64,000 nt of DNA from an uncultured Phaeodactylibacter sp. (GTDB lineage: Bacteria; Bacteroidota; Bacteroidia; Chitinophagales; Saprospiraceae): assembly GCA_913057245.1 (NCBI GenBank), contig CAJXNH010000012.1:1-64000 (forward strand), written 5' to 3'. This document shows, in pieces, positions 34,888 through 43,822 of the stretch (position 1 is the stretch's first letter; every line of letters begins with the position of its first letter). The translations under genes and the position numbers were made by a program. The notes below the pieces were generated by a model, which had not been told where the DNA came from, made no database searches, and was given only the letters and a program-made list of their open reading frames with translations.

Positions 34888-35856
34888 ATGCCTGATCTGA
34901 ATTTGCCCACATTGGAAACCGGGCGGCTCTTTCTTCGTACGCTTAACCCGGCTCCCTTTAAAGCGCTAACTACCAGGTTTGACGATGCGGCGCTGGGGGC
35001 TGCCCTGAATTGCCCCACACCAGAAATGTACGCTGGCGTAAAAGAGCGCTTCCTGACCTTTGGGCTGGACAATCCGCGTCTGAGCATGCACAACTGGTTG
35101 TTGTACCGTAAAGATACCGGGAAGCTGATCGGTGACTTTTCCTATCATATTATCTTCCGCCGGCACCTCCGGGCAGAAATTGGCTACAGTCTGTACGATA
35201 CGGAAGACCGGGGGCAGGGCTTTATGCAGGAGCTTTTGCCGGTAACGTTGAAGTTTGGCTTTGAAGCACTCGGGCTGGAACGTATTGAAGCCCTTACGGC
35301 GGTTGACAATTGGGCATCCATGAGCCTGTTGCGTAAGTTTGGCTTCCGTAGAGAAGGCTATGCCCGCCGGCATTACCGGTTTGAAGGGAAGAATACGGAT
35401 TCTCTCAGCTTCTCGCTTTTACGGGAGGATTTTAAGCCTGAACCAGCGCTGTCCCCCGTTGAAAAGTTAGTCCGCGGCTTTGAGCGGCAAGCTATACCGG
35501 AAGCGGGTTGGACACATGAGGCGCATTTGAAAGTGGCGCTTTGGTACTTGTTCCATGAGGGAGAAAATGAGGCGCTCTGCCGGATGCGGAATGGCATTAT
35601 CGCTTTCAATCTATATCTCGGGCAGCAAAACACGCCCGAATCAGGCTATCACGAAACGCTGACTGTATTCTGGATTACCGTTTTGAAGCAATTCCTTGAA
35701 GCGCATCCACAGCTAAACTTTGAGGAGGCATTAAGCGAGTTCCTGCGGTCCCCCCATTCGGCATCCGCCTATCCAAAAACCTTTTTTAGCGAAAGTTTGC
35801 TACAGTCGGTCCGTGCCAGGTCACGTTGGGTAGCACCTGATTTGCAGCCGCTGTAA
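34888..35856 (+). CDS. GNAT acetyltransferase fused to a C-terminal helical domain
   Basis: A 322-residue protein. Residues about 1-180 form a GNAT fold of the RimJ type (LETGRLFLRTL, EIGYSLYDTEDRGQGFMQEL with the acetyl-CoA loop, NWASMSLLRKFGF). Residues about 185-322 are a separate mostly helical domain starting near TPEAGW-like WTHEAHLKVALWYLF, which I recognise as often being a stand-alone conserved protein in other bacteria. The fusion suggests the two activities are used together; the function of the second part is unknown. It lies 35 bp after PAP2. Confidence 0.82.
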   Translation: MPDLNLPTLETGRLFLRTLNPAPFKALTTRFDDAALGAALNCPTPEMYAGVKERFLTFGLDNPRLSMHNWLLYRKDTGKLIGDFSYHIIFRRHLRAEIGYSLYDTEDRGQGFMQELLPVTLKFGFEALGLERIEALTAVDNWASMSLLRKFGFRREGYARRHYRFEGKNTDSLSFSLLREDFKPEPALSPVEKLVRGFERQAIPEAGWTHEAHLKVALWYLFHEGENEALCRMRNGIIAFNLYLGQQNTPESGYHETLTVFWITVLKQFLEAHPQLNFEEALSEFLRSPHSASAYPKTFFSESLLQSVRARSRWVAPDLQPL

Positions 35857-35863
35857 AGCAAAA

Positions 35864-35900
35864 GAGCGCATCAGCTACTAAACTGATGCGCCCTCTGCTA
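35864..35900. terminator. Bidirectional terminator between convergent genes
   Basis: GCGCATCAG (35866-35874) pairs with CTGATGCGC (35883-35891) around an 8-base loop. ATTTTAC follows on the plus side and TTTTGCTTT on the minus side. It lies between the GNAT fusion and the symporter. Confidence 0.65.
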
Positions 35901-35902
35901 TT

Positions 35903-37453
35903 TTACTTTGTAGCCGCTATTTCTCCGGATTTAATCCGTCTCATGTAGTCTTTATAGGCCCGCATCACATTGGGCATGAGTACATAAAGCCCCATCACGT
36001 TCGGGAAACACATTGCAAAGATCATGGCATCACCGAAGTCGAATACACTTTTTGCGGAGATAGCTGAACCGATGACCACGAAAGTACAGAAAATAGCTTT
36101 GTAAATCAATTCATTGGTTTTGCTTTCTCCAAAAAGGTAAGTCCAGGCTTTCAGCCCGTAGTAAGACCAGCTGATCATCGTGGACAAGGCGAAAAGGATA
36201 ACTGCCACAGAAAGAATAGGTGGGAACCAGGCCATTACCGTTTCGAAGGCAGAAGACGTCAGCGTGATGCCATCCAGGTCGCCGTTTTGGTCGCTCAGGA
36301 AAGCCTGTTCTGCACCAATGCCGCCGTAGTTAGTGATTACGATAACCAGGGCCGTCATGGTACAAATGACAACGGTGTCAATGAATGGTTCCAGCAGCGC
36401 AACAATACCCTCTGAGATGGGCTCATCGGTACGTACTGCTGAGTGCGCAATCGAAGCAGAACCCACGCCCGCTTCATTCGAAAAGGCTGCCCGCCGGAAT
36501 CCTTGTATCAGCACACCAATGAATCCGCCGTAGAGGGCATCTGCATTGAAAGCACCACCAATGATTTCACCAAAAGCAGCGGGGATATCAGCGTAATGGT
36601 AGCCAAGAACTACAATAGCGCCCAGCACATAAATGCCCACCATAAACGGGACAATCTTGTCCGTTACCCGGGCGATGGACTTAATACCACCGATAATGAT
36701 AATGGCTACAATGACCGCCATAACCGCACCAAACATCCAGGAGCTGTCAGCAATAAAACTCTCTTTTCCGCCGGTTACGTCAATGAATTGCTGTGCAGCC
36801 TGATTGACCTGTACCATATTGCCCCCACCAAAGGAGCCCCCGATACAGGCGATCGCAAAAAGCACCGCCAAAATTTTGCCGATAACGCCCATTGCAGGCC
36901 CCTTTTCCTTGAAGCCCTTATCGAGGTAATACATCGGGCCGCCGGAAACGGAGCCATCCACGTTATAATTCCGGTACATCACACCCAGGGAGCATTCCAC
37001 GAACTTGGAAGTCATCCCAAATAAGCCCGCCACAATCATCCAAAACGTCGCTCCTGGCCCACCAACGGATACAGCGATGGCCACCCCCGCGATGTTACCA
37101 ATGCCCACGGTACCCGAAAGGGCAGCCGTAAGTGCCTGGAAGTGAGAGACCTCTCCTGCATCATCCGGATCGTCGTACTTGCCGCGTACCACGTTGATGG
37201 CGTGACCAAAAGCCCTGATATTCACAAAGCCAGTATAAATCGTAAAAATGAGTGCGCCGGTAATGAGCCAGACCAGCACAAAAGGTATGGTGAAGCCCGC
37301 TACCGTGATGGGGACGAATACGACGCTCTCCACCACCTGGGTGAGCGGCTCCATCACGGAGTTGATTTTATCGTCAATAGTTGAGCTACCATCTTGCGCC
37401 CAGATTGCAAAAGGGGCAAAAAGGCTGAGGATAAAAAAGAGAAGTTTCTTCAT
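35903..37453 (-). CDS. Alanine/glycine:cation symporter (AGCS family)
   Basis: A 516-residue membrane protein of the AGCS family, which imports alanine or glycine with sodium. The family motifs are visible: [22 protein letters not shown], the loop [18 protein letters not shown], and [22 protein letters not shown]. The N-terminus begins with a cleavable-looking signal (ending FAIWAQ), a common addition in Bacteroidota members. It is a single gene with a shared terminator downstream. Confidence 0.93.
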   Translation of the reverse strand: MKKLLFFILSLFAPFAIWAQDGSSTIDDKINSVMEPLTQVVESVVFVPITVAGFTIPFVLVWLITGALIFTIYTGFVNIRAFGHAINVVRGKYDDPDDAGEVSHFQALTAALSGTVGIGNIAGVAIAVSVGGPGATFWMIVAGLFGMTSKFVECSLGVMYRNYNVDGSVSGGPMYYLDKGFKEKGPAMGVIGKILAVLFAIACIGGSFGGGNMVQVNQAAQQFIDVTGGKESFIADSSWMFGAVMAVIVAIIIIGGIKSIARVTDKIVPFMVGIYVLGAIVVLGYHYADIPAAFGEIIGGAFNADALYGGFIGVLIQGFRRAAFSNEAGVGSASIAHSAVRTDEPISEGIVALLEPFIDTVVICTMTALVIVITNYGGIGAEQAFLSDQNGDLDGITLTSSAFETVMAWFPPILSVAVILFALSTMISWSYYGLKAWTYLFGESKTNELIYKAIFCTFVVIGSAISAKSVFDFGDAMIFAMCFPNVMGLYVLMPNVMRAYKDYMRRIKSGEIAATK

Positions 37454-37682
37454 GGTTGTGAGTGATTTGCCTTTGCCGGAGAGCCATTTTATTAAGGACC
37501 AGCTCAGGCATCTTGCTTGCAGGTGTAAAGTTTGGTTTAAAGTCGTTATCGGTATCTACAAGAAGTTTTTAGAAGCACTTAGTTGATTAATGCCGACTAA
37601 GGTATTCGATTATTTTTACTTATTCAAAAGATCAAGCTGAATATTTGGTAGTGCTCAAACCGGTGCATGCTATGTTCTGAGG

Positions 37683-38318
37683 ATGTATTATATTGTGGTT
37701 AGGAATCAGTCAGTAGCTTTGCAGCTGTGCTGGCCTACTACGTTAAAAGCACCAATTAAATTGCAACAGCAACCGACAGATCAGGAGTTACTGGATTTGC
37801 TGAATCAGGGGGATGAGAGCGGCATAGAGCTGATTTTCAGGCAGTACTACGCCTACATTTGCAAGGCAGTGTATAAAATTATTCCGGATAGCAATCTCGT
37901 GGAGGACCTGGCGCAGGATGTGTTTTATGAGCTTTGGCGAAAGCGGGGCCGTATTCAGGTCGCCTCCTCCCTGAAAGGCTATCTTCGGCGGGCAGCTGTA
38001 AATAAAGCCCTGAATTACGTCCGGGACCAGCGTATTAAATTTACGGAGGAGGAGCAGGCGCCCGTACAGAAGAGTACAGAAGCCTCGGCTCCTGAACTTA
38101 TGGCTGCGGATCATTTGCAATCAAGAATAGATGAGGCTATTGATGCATTGCCAGAACGGTGCCGTATCATATTCATTCTCAGCCGGTTTGAAGATATGAG
38201 CTACCGGGAAATAGCGGAGCAACTGGAGATTTCTCCAAAGACGGTAGAAAATCAGATGGCGAAAGCGCTGAAGATACTCCGGGAAATGTTAAAATTCAAT
38301 CCGGGGAAGGAAGCCTGA
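37683..38318 (+). CDS. ECF sigma factor (FecI-like)
   Basis: A 211-residue sigma-70 family protein with region 2 (VEDLAQDVFYELWRKRGRI) and region 4 (LPERCRIIFILSRFEDMSY, then ISPKTVENQMAKALKILR). The annotated ATG is uncertain: a good promoter at 37693-37721 lies inside the first 13 codons, so the true start may be the TTG at 37761 (QQQPTDQELLDLLNQGDE), which fits the family's N-terminus. It is followed after 110 bp by a FecR gene, the usual pair for regulating a TonB-dependent uptake gene, but none follows here. Confidence 0.87.
   Translation: MYYIVVRNQSVALQLCWPTTLKAPIKLQQQPTDQELLDLLNQGDESGIELIFRQYYAYICKAVYKIIPDSNLVEDLAQDVFYELWRKRGRIQVASSLKGYLRRAAVNKALNYVRDQRIKFTEEEQAPVQKSTEASAPELMAADHLQSRIDEAIDALPERCRIIFILSRFEDMSYREIAEQLEISPKTVENQMAKALKILREMLKFNPGKEA
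37693..37721 (+). promoter_or_regulatory. Promoter of the FecI-like sigma factor
   Basis: TTG at 37693-37695, an 18-base spacer and TAGCTTTG at 37714-37721 match the Bacteroidota promoter. If real, it excludes the ATG at 37683 as the start codon. Confidence 0.45.
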
Positions 38319-38428
38319 AATAGGCAGGAAATATCCCGTTTGGGCGGGCAGATGACATTTTGAGCATTATTCGAAAAAAGGAAAATATCAGATAGGGGAG
38401 GGCGGTTATGCCTGTGTCCTATTGACGA

Positions 38429-39430
38429 ATGAATCAAATGAGAATGAAATTACCACAATATATATCATTGTTTCACCGGCAGCGAACCGGTCAGCTACGG
38501 CCGGAAGATGAACATACCCTTCGCAATCAGCAGGATACCGGGCTGCATCAGGAGCTGGAAGAGCTGTGGTCGGAAAGCCTGTCTTACAAATCTGGTTATG
38601 AGCCGGATGTGGACAAGGGATTCTCTCGCCTGAAGCTCCGAATAGAAGCAGACCGCGCGCAGGAGACGCAGCCCGTCCGGCTGAAGTCAACGTCCCGGAG
38701 GTGGATGAGCATTGCCGCAGCAATCGCGCTCGTCATGGCGCTGGGTACCTTCTGGCTCGTCAATCGTGGCTCAGGGGCTTCCGGTATGGTATTTACGACC
38801 GGCCCGACGGAACAACTGGAGGTCGCTTTGCCTGATGCCTCCGTCGTTTACCTCAATGAGGACTCTTACCTGAGCTTTGATATTGCTGAAGGCACAAGAC
38901 AAGTTTCCCTCACCGGTGAAGCTTATTTTAAAGTGGCGCCTGACCCTGATCGCCCCTTTGTGATTCAGTCTAACGGAGTGCGTACGACCGTTTTGGGTAC
39001 GGCATTTAATCTGCGGGCTTATCCGGAAGAGCCCACTGTTGAAGTGGAAGTGACGGAAGGCCTGGTGCGTATGGAAAATGCACAAGCTGGTCAGCAGGTG
39101 GAACTAAAGCCGAATGAACGGGGTGTTTTTTCGGCTGATAAGCAAAAGCTGGTGAAGAAACCTGCACCAGAGCTTAATGCACAGGGATGGCACAGCCAGG
39201 AAATGGTATTTCGGGATGCAGAGCTTGCCAATGCGCTACGTGAAATTGGTCGGTACTACAAAGTAGAGTTCACGCTTGGCAATGCTGAGCTTAAGCACTG
39301 CGCTTTGTCTACCGAGATCAAAGGTGATCCGCTATCGGATTTCCTTCAGGTGCTGGAAACCATCTACGGGCTTAGCGTGGAGCAGGTTGGCACGGCTACT
39401 TACCAGCTCAACGGTGGGCGTTGCCGATAA
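38429..39430 (+). CDS. FecR-family anti-sigma regulator
   Basis: A 333-residue FecR-type protein. A cytoplasmic N-terminus is followed by a membrane helix at about 93-111 (MSIAAAIALVMALGTFWLV), the FecR domain (LPDASVVYLNEDSYLSFD, VSLTGEAYFKVAPDPDRPF, GVRTTVLGTAFNLRAY) and a DUF4974/secretin-like end (LSDFLQVLETIYGLSV) that in homologues contacts a TonB receptor. The receptor gene is not adjacent: the next gene runs the other way and ends 2 bp away. The pair may act on a distant receptor or on the lectin-OmpA protein (inference). Confidence 0.9.
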   Translation: MNQMRMKLPQYISLFHRQRTGQLRPEDEHTLRNQQDTGLHQELEELWSESLSYKSGYEPDVDKGFSRLKLRIEADRAQETQPVRLKSTSRRWMSIAAAIALVMALGTFWLVNRGSGASGMVFTTGPTEQLEVALPDASVVYLNEDSYLSFDIAEGTRQVSLTGEAYFKVAPDPDRPFVIQSNGVRTTVLGTAFNLRAYPEEPTVEVEVTEGLVRMENAQAGQQVELKPNERGVFSADKQKLVKKPAPELNAQGWHSQEMVFRDAELANALREIGRYYKVEFTLGNAELKHCALSTEIKGDPLSDFLQVLETIYGLSVEQVGTATYQLNGGRCR

Positions 39431-39432
39431 GC

Positions 39433-40530
39433 TTACGCAATAGGTTCAAGCAGCCGAAGCTCGACCCGGCGGTTGCGTAGCCTGCCAGATGGTGTGTCAT
39501 TAGAATTGCGGGGATATTTTTCTCCCATGCCCCGGGAGTTGAGCCGTTTCGGGGAAATGCCCTTTCGTTTCAGATATTCCGCCACCGCTCTCGATCGTTT
39601 TTCTGATAATGACAAGTTGGTTGCCGCTGCGCCCACATTATCGGTATGCCCGATGATGTCCAGCTGCCTATCCGGATGGGCTTTCATAATCCGGGCCAAT
39701 TCATCCAGTTCCTGACGGGATGCCGGCGTCAGCTGGGCTCCGCCGGACTCAAACTGAATGTGGTCCAGGGTGATAAATCGCCCGCGCATCAGTTCCTTTA
39801 GCTTTTGCCCCTGTAGTTCCAGCGTGGGCAGTTCTTCCACCAGCTCAAATTCCAGCTTTTCAAAGCAGACCGCCTGACGGTTGTTGTAATTGCCGGTGGC
39901 GGAGGTTACGCCCCAGTACACCTTGTCTTTGCCCCTGAAGATCGTCCTGACCAGGTCACGCTGTAGCGAAATCACCTCTTTTCCGTCAATACGGACACTC
40001 AAGGTGCGGGAGTTCGCATTCCAGTTGATATTTAGGTCATGCTCCCGGCAATCTTCAATGTTGGGTATACGGTTGGGGCCAGCCAGGTTGAAGCCATGAT
40101 TCACACTGCCGTCCCTGAGAATGGCCACATGGTCTTCCCAGGGGTCGCCCAGGTGCTCATTTTGCCAGGTGTCAATTTCGATGCCAATAGCCGGGTTCAG
40201 TCCCGCAAAGCCCATGCCTTCCCCCCGGTAGCCAGTCCGCTCGGCATAAGGGTGGAAAACGAAGACCATACCATCCGCCCCATCCCGGTCCTTACACCCG
40301 AGCATGACCCTCAATTGCATGTCAAAGGAAGAATTGAGGCTGATAGCTTTCTTGTACCAAATCGACCCGGAAGCCCAGCGGTAATCAGGGGTAAGGGTAA
40401 TGCAATTGTTGCCTGATTGGCGGGCATCGCCGTCCAGCCTGAAATCAGTAATTTGGGAAGTCTGAGCAAGCAAAAGGAAACCGGGGCTGAATAAATACAA
40501 CAGGAAGGTGTAGAGGGCAAGGTGTTTCAT
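39433..40530 (-). CDS. L-type lectin domain fused to OmpA peptidoglycan-binding domain
   Basis: A 365-residue exported protein with signal peptide MKHLALYTFLLYLFSPGFLL; ATG 40530 is preferred to the frame start at 40566. Residues about 25-230 form a legume-lectin-like fold with DGADGMVFVFHP, AIGIEIDTWQN and EDHVAILRDGS, which carry the calcium and sugar-site residues typical of bacterial L-type lectins. Residues about 255-360 are an OmpA-C domain (LDIIGHTDNVG, NLSLSEKRSRAVAEYLKRKG, NRRVELRL). The protein can thus hold glycans while bound to the cell wall. Its stop lies 2 bp from the FecR stop. Confidence 0.88.
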   Translation of the reverse strand: MKHLALYTFLLYLFSPGFLLLAQTSQITDFRLDGDARQSGNNCITLTPDYRWASGSIWYKKAISLNSSFDMQLRVMLGCKDRDGADGMVFVFHPYAERTGYRGEGMGFAGLNPAIGIEIDTWQNEHLGDPWEDHVAILRDGSVNHGFNLAGPNRIPNIEDCREHDLNINWNANSRTLSVRIDGKEVISLQRDLVRTIFRGKDKVYWGVTSATGNYNNRQAVCFEKLEFELVEELPTLELQGQKLKELMRGRFITLDHIQFESGGAQLTPASRQELDELARIMKAHPDRQLDIIGHTDNVGAAATNLSLSEKRSRAVAEYLKRKGISPKRLNSRGMGEKYPRNSNDTPSGRLRNRRVELRLLEPIA

Positions 40531-40630
40531 AGCTATCGGGTTTTGCGAAAACGAATATGTTGTCAAAACGCGAGATTGCCTGCTTTGGTTTTTTAATCCC
40601 TGATTTTAGCGAGTGATGCTTCCGGAATAT

Positions 40631-40671
40631 AAAAAAGCCGCCTGTCTGAAAACCGAATTCAGACAGGCGGC
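40631..40671 (-). terminator. Terminator of the cysC-cysD-cysN operon
   Basis: GCCGCCTGTCTG (40637-40648) pairs perfectly with CAGACAGGCGGC (40660-40671). On the minus strand the stem is followed directly by TTTTTT, a textbook intrinsic terminator 26 bp after the cysN stop. Confidence 0.9.
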
Positions 40672-40696
40672 AAAGGTTGAGGCGGGAAGGCTCAAT

Positions 40697-41956
40697 TTAA
40701 ATGATCATACCCGCACCTACAGTTTCATTTGTCCCTTCGTCTACGAAGATTACGCTGCCGGTAATGCGGTTCTTGCGGTAGGCATCGTAATAGAGCGGCT
40801 TGGTGGTCCGTATCACCACACGTGCGATATCGTTCATGCCGATCGTCTTGTCCTCTTCGTTGCGGTGGAGGGTGTTGATGTCCAGTTTGTACCGAATCTC
40901 CTTGACAATACAGCGCACCTCTTTGGTGGTATGAAGGACGGCATATTTGCCCCGGGGCTGCAGGGGCCGGTCTGAGAACCAGCAGACCATGATTTCCAGG
41001 TCTTGCTCCACTTCAGGCTGATTGTTTTCCCGCACAATCATATCGCCCCGGCTTAAATCCAGATCATCCTCCAGCAGGAGGGTCACTGACATCGGTGGAT
41101 ATGCCTCGTCGACTTCCCCGTCAAAGGTGTCAATCTTTTTGATTTTGCTGGTAAAACCTGAAGGCAGCAGCATTACATCATCTCCTTTTTTGAAGATGCC
41201 ACCGGCGATGCGCCCGGCGTAGCCCCGGTAGTCGTGGTAGTCATCAGAGTTGGGGCGCACCACATACTGTACCGGGAAGCGGCAGTCAATGAAGTTGTGG
41301 TCGCTGCCGATGTGTACATTCTCCAGGTAATATAGCAGGGTAGAGCCGTCGTACCAGGGCGTATTTTCGGACTTGGTCACTACATTATCGCCCTTCAGCG
41401 CGGAGATGGGGATGAAGTGTACGTCATTGACATTCAGTTTGTAAGAAAATTCCTCGAAGTCCTGTTTGATTTTTTCATAGGTCTCCTCCGAATAGTCGAC
41501 GAGATCCATCTTATTGATACACACGACAAGGTGCGGAATTTGCAGCAGGGATGCGATGAACGCATGCCGGCGGGTTTGTTCCAGTACGCCCCGGCGGGCA
41601 TCAATGAGGATGAGTGCAACGTTAGCCGTAGAAGCCCCGGTCACCATATTCCGGGTGTATTGAATGTGGCCCGGCGTGTCCGCGATGATGAATTTGCGCT
41701 TGGGCGTTGAGAAATAGCGGTAGGCCACGTCGATGGTAATGCCCTGTTCGCGTTCCGCCTTGAGGCCATCCGTGAGGAGGGCCAGGTTAACGCCTTCTTC
41801 CCCCCGCCGTTCGCTGCTCTCGCGCACCGCATCATACTGATCCTCAAAAATTGACTTGCTATCGTACAGCAGCCGCCCGATGAGGGTCGACTTGCCGTCG
41901 TCTACACTGCCCGCTGTGGTGAACCGGAGCAGCTCCATATTATCGTAATTTTCCAT
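40697..41956 (-). CDS. cysN: Sulfate adenylyltransferase large subunit (GTPase)
   Basis: A 419-residue elongation-factor-like GTPase. It has the P-loop GSVDDGKST (16-24), DTPGHIQYTRNMVTGAS and NKMD, then EF-Tu-like beta domains. With CysD it makes adenylyl sulfate (APS) from ATP and sulfate, GTP hydrolysis driving the reaction. The C-terminus lacks a fused APS kinase, which is instead the separate gene cysC. It is the last gene of the operon, 39 bp after cysD, with a strong terminator. Confidence 0.96.
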   Translation of the reverse strand: MENYDNMELLRFTTAGSVDDGKSTLIGRLLYDSKSIFEDQYDAVRESSERRGEEGVNLALLTDGLKAEREQGITIDVAYRYFSTPKRKFIIADTPGHIQYTRNMVTGASTANVALILIDARRGVLEQTRRHAFIASLLQIPHLVVCINKMDLVDYSEETYEKIKQDFEEFSYKLNVNDVHFIPISALKGDNVVTKSENTPWYDGSTLLYYLENVHIGSDHNFIDCRFPVQYVVRPNSDDYHDYRGYAGRIAGGIFKKGDDVMLLPSGFTSKIKKIDTFDGEVDEAYPPMSVTLLLEDDLDLSRGDMIVRENNQPEVEQDLEIMVCWFSDRPLQPRGKYAVLHTTKEVRCIVKEIRYKLDINTLHRNEEDKTIGMNDIARVVIRTTKPLYYDAYRKNRITGSVIFVDEGTNETVGAGMII

Positions 41957-41995
41957 TTTGCTTTTGTTTTTCCTTTGATTGATCGATTTGGGAGC

Positions 41996-42904
41996 TTAGA
42001 AGTAGCCTTGTTTTTTCCGGTCTTCCATGGCTGTTTCTGAGCGCTTATCGTCAGTCCGTCCGCCCCGCTCTGTTTTACGGGCAATGGAGACCTCCTTGAT
42101 GATATCCTCAATGGTTTTGGCCTCAGATTCCCAGACGCCGGTGCAGGTCATGTCGCCAATTGTCCGGCAACGCACCATGCGGGTTTCCACTGCGGCAGCT
42201 TCTTCCGGGCGCTTGTGGATGTATTCGCAATCAGCGAGCAGGGTGCCTTCCCGGGCAAAAACGGGGCGCTCATGGGCAAAGTAAAGGCTGGGCAGCTCCA
42301 CTTCTTCCATCGCCAGGTACATCCAGACATCGAGCTCTGTCCAGTTGCTGATGGGGAAGACGCGGAAGTGCTCCCCGTAGTTCTTCTTGCCGTTGAACAG
42401 GTTCCAGAGTTCCGGGCGCTGGTTTTTGGGGTCCCACTGCCCAAATTCGTCGCGGTGGGAGAAGAAGCGCTCTTTGGCACGGGCTTTCTCCTCGTCCCGG
42501 CGGGCACCGCCCAGGGCTGCATCGAATTTGCCTTTTTCCAGCTCTTCCAGCAGGACGTGTGTTTGCAGGTAGTTACGGCTGGCGTTGTATCCTTTCTCTT
42601 CCACAATAGCACCGCTGTCGATGGCCTCCTGCACAGAGCCAACAATCAGGCGGGCCCCCGTCTCTTCGACCAGCTTATCCCGGTATTCGATCGTTTCCGG
42701 GAAGTTGTGACCGGTATCTACATGCAACAGGGGAAAAGGAATATTCGCCGGATAAAAAGCCTTTCGGGCCAGATGCACCATCAAAATAGAATCCTTGCCC
42801 CCGGAAAACATGAGCACGGGCCGCTCAAACTGAGCAGCGACTTCGCGCATAATGAAGATGGATTCTGATTCCAGTTCTTTGAGGTGATTGAGATGATAAC
42901 TCAT
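41996..42904 (-). CDS. cysD: Sulfate adenylyltransferase small subunit
   Basis: A 302-residue PAPS-reductase-like ATP pyrophosphatase with the PP-loop SGGKDS (34-39), HVDTGHNFPETIEYRD and GARRDEEKARAKER, the standard CysD motifs. The C-terminus, METAMEDRKKQGYF-like, is typical of the family. It catalyses adenylyl transfer to sulfate as the catalytic half of CysDN. It lies between cysC and cysN in the operon. Free sulfate could come from uptake or from the sulfatase encoded in region 1. Confidence 0.96.
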   Translation of the reverse strand: MSYHLNHLKELESESIFIMREVAAQFERPVLMFSGGKDSILMVHLARKAFYPANIPFPLLHVDTGHNFPETIEYRDKLVEETGARLIVGSVQEAIDSGAIVEEKGYNASRNYLQTHVLLEELEKGKFDAALGGARRDEEKARAKERFFSHRDEFGQWDPKNQRPELWNLFNGKKNYGEHFRVFPISNWTELDVWMYLAMEEVELPSLYFAHERPVFAREGTLLADCEYIHKRPEEAAAVETRMVRCRTIGDMTCTGVWESEAKTIEDIIKEVSIARKTERGGRTDDKRSETAMEDRKKQGYF

Positions 42905-42960
42905 AATATTAAGGTTATTCGCAATGATTGATCAGTGCTCCGGTTGCAGAGCGCCTGCGG

Positions 42961-43566
42961 TTATGCTTTAGGTAATTCAATATGTGGTTTCAGGAATTGG
43001 AAGACGGCCTCCACGCTTTCTTCCAGCGACTGCTTGTCGGTTTTGATTTCCAATGCCGGGTGGGGCGGTGGCTCGTAGGGCGCGTCAATGCCGGTAAAGC
43101 CTTTAATCTGCCCGGCTCTCGCTTTTTCGTAAAGCCCTTTAACATCGCGGGACTCGCAGACTTCCAATGGGGCATTGATGTAAATCTCCAGGAAGTCTTC
43201 CGGCCCGATAATCTGACGGGCCATTTCCCTGATTTCCACGGTTGGGCTGATGAAAGAGTTCAGCGTGATAATGCCGCTGTCGAGGTACAGCCGGGCGATT
43301 TCCGCAATACGGCGGATATTTTCCTGCCGGTCTTCCGGGCTGAAACTGAGGTTGTTATTAATGCCGCTGCGGATGTTGTCCCCATCGAGCACCTGCGCAA
43401 AGAAACCATTATTATAAAGGTAGCGTTCCAAATGCTGAGCAATGGTGCTTTTGCCCGAGCCGGACAAGCCGGTCAGCCATAGGACTTTACTCCGTTGGCC
43501 AAGCCTGAGCTCCCGGTCGCTGCGCTGCAGCAGGCGGTCGAAAATAGGGTGAATGTGTTCTGTCAA
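42961..43566 (-). CDS. cysC: Adenylyl-sulfate kinase
   Basis: A 201-residue APS kinase with the P-loop GLSGSGKST (33-41), DGDNIRSGIN, and the family signature FISPTVEIREMARQIIG. It phosphorylates APS to PAPS. It is the first gene of the operon, 56 bp before cysD, and divergent from the PLP enzyme at 43823. No PAPS or APS reductase is in the window, so PAPS may go to reduction by distant genes or to sulfation. Confidence 0.95.
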   Translation of the reverse strand: MTEHIHPIFDRLLQRSDRELRLGQRSKVLWLTGLSGSGKSTIAQHLERYLYNNGFFAQVLDGDNIRSGINNNLSFSPEDRQENIRRIAEIARLYLDSGIITLNSFISPTVEIREMARQIIGPEDFLEIYINAPLEVCESRDVKGLYEKARAGQIKGFTGIDAPYEPPPHPALEIKTDKQSLEESVEAVFQFLKPHIELPKA

Positions 43567-43822
43567 AACGGGTTCTTTTTGTGCCCGGGACAGCCACCGT
43601 AAAGGTGTTGTCTGGAATTGGCGAGTGCTTGTCAGTCTTTAGCTGATGTTGGCCGCCCCGGAATACGTTTAATAATTGACACACAAATGAATCGCAAAGA
43701 AATAGGTTTTTTACTATTTGCCCAAACCTTTGCCCGCTTGTGTCTGCCGCCCTCGCTTGTACCGGTGCAAATTTGATAAATTATTTTTAATCTATAGGAT
43801 TTATAGGAAATTAAAATCACTT

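Noticed and set aside
43567-43822. SAM or other riboswitch upstream of the homocysteine-forming enzyme
   Set aside because: I looked for SAM-type conserved cores and paired helices and found none; only AT-rich sequence with a doubled ATAGGA is seen.
43718-43822. N-terminal extension of the sulfhydrylase
   Set aside because: The open frame continues upstream, but the residues are Cys/Arg-rich intergenic translation and the family begins at 43823.
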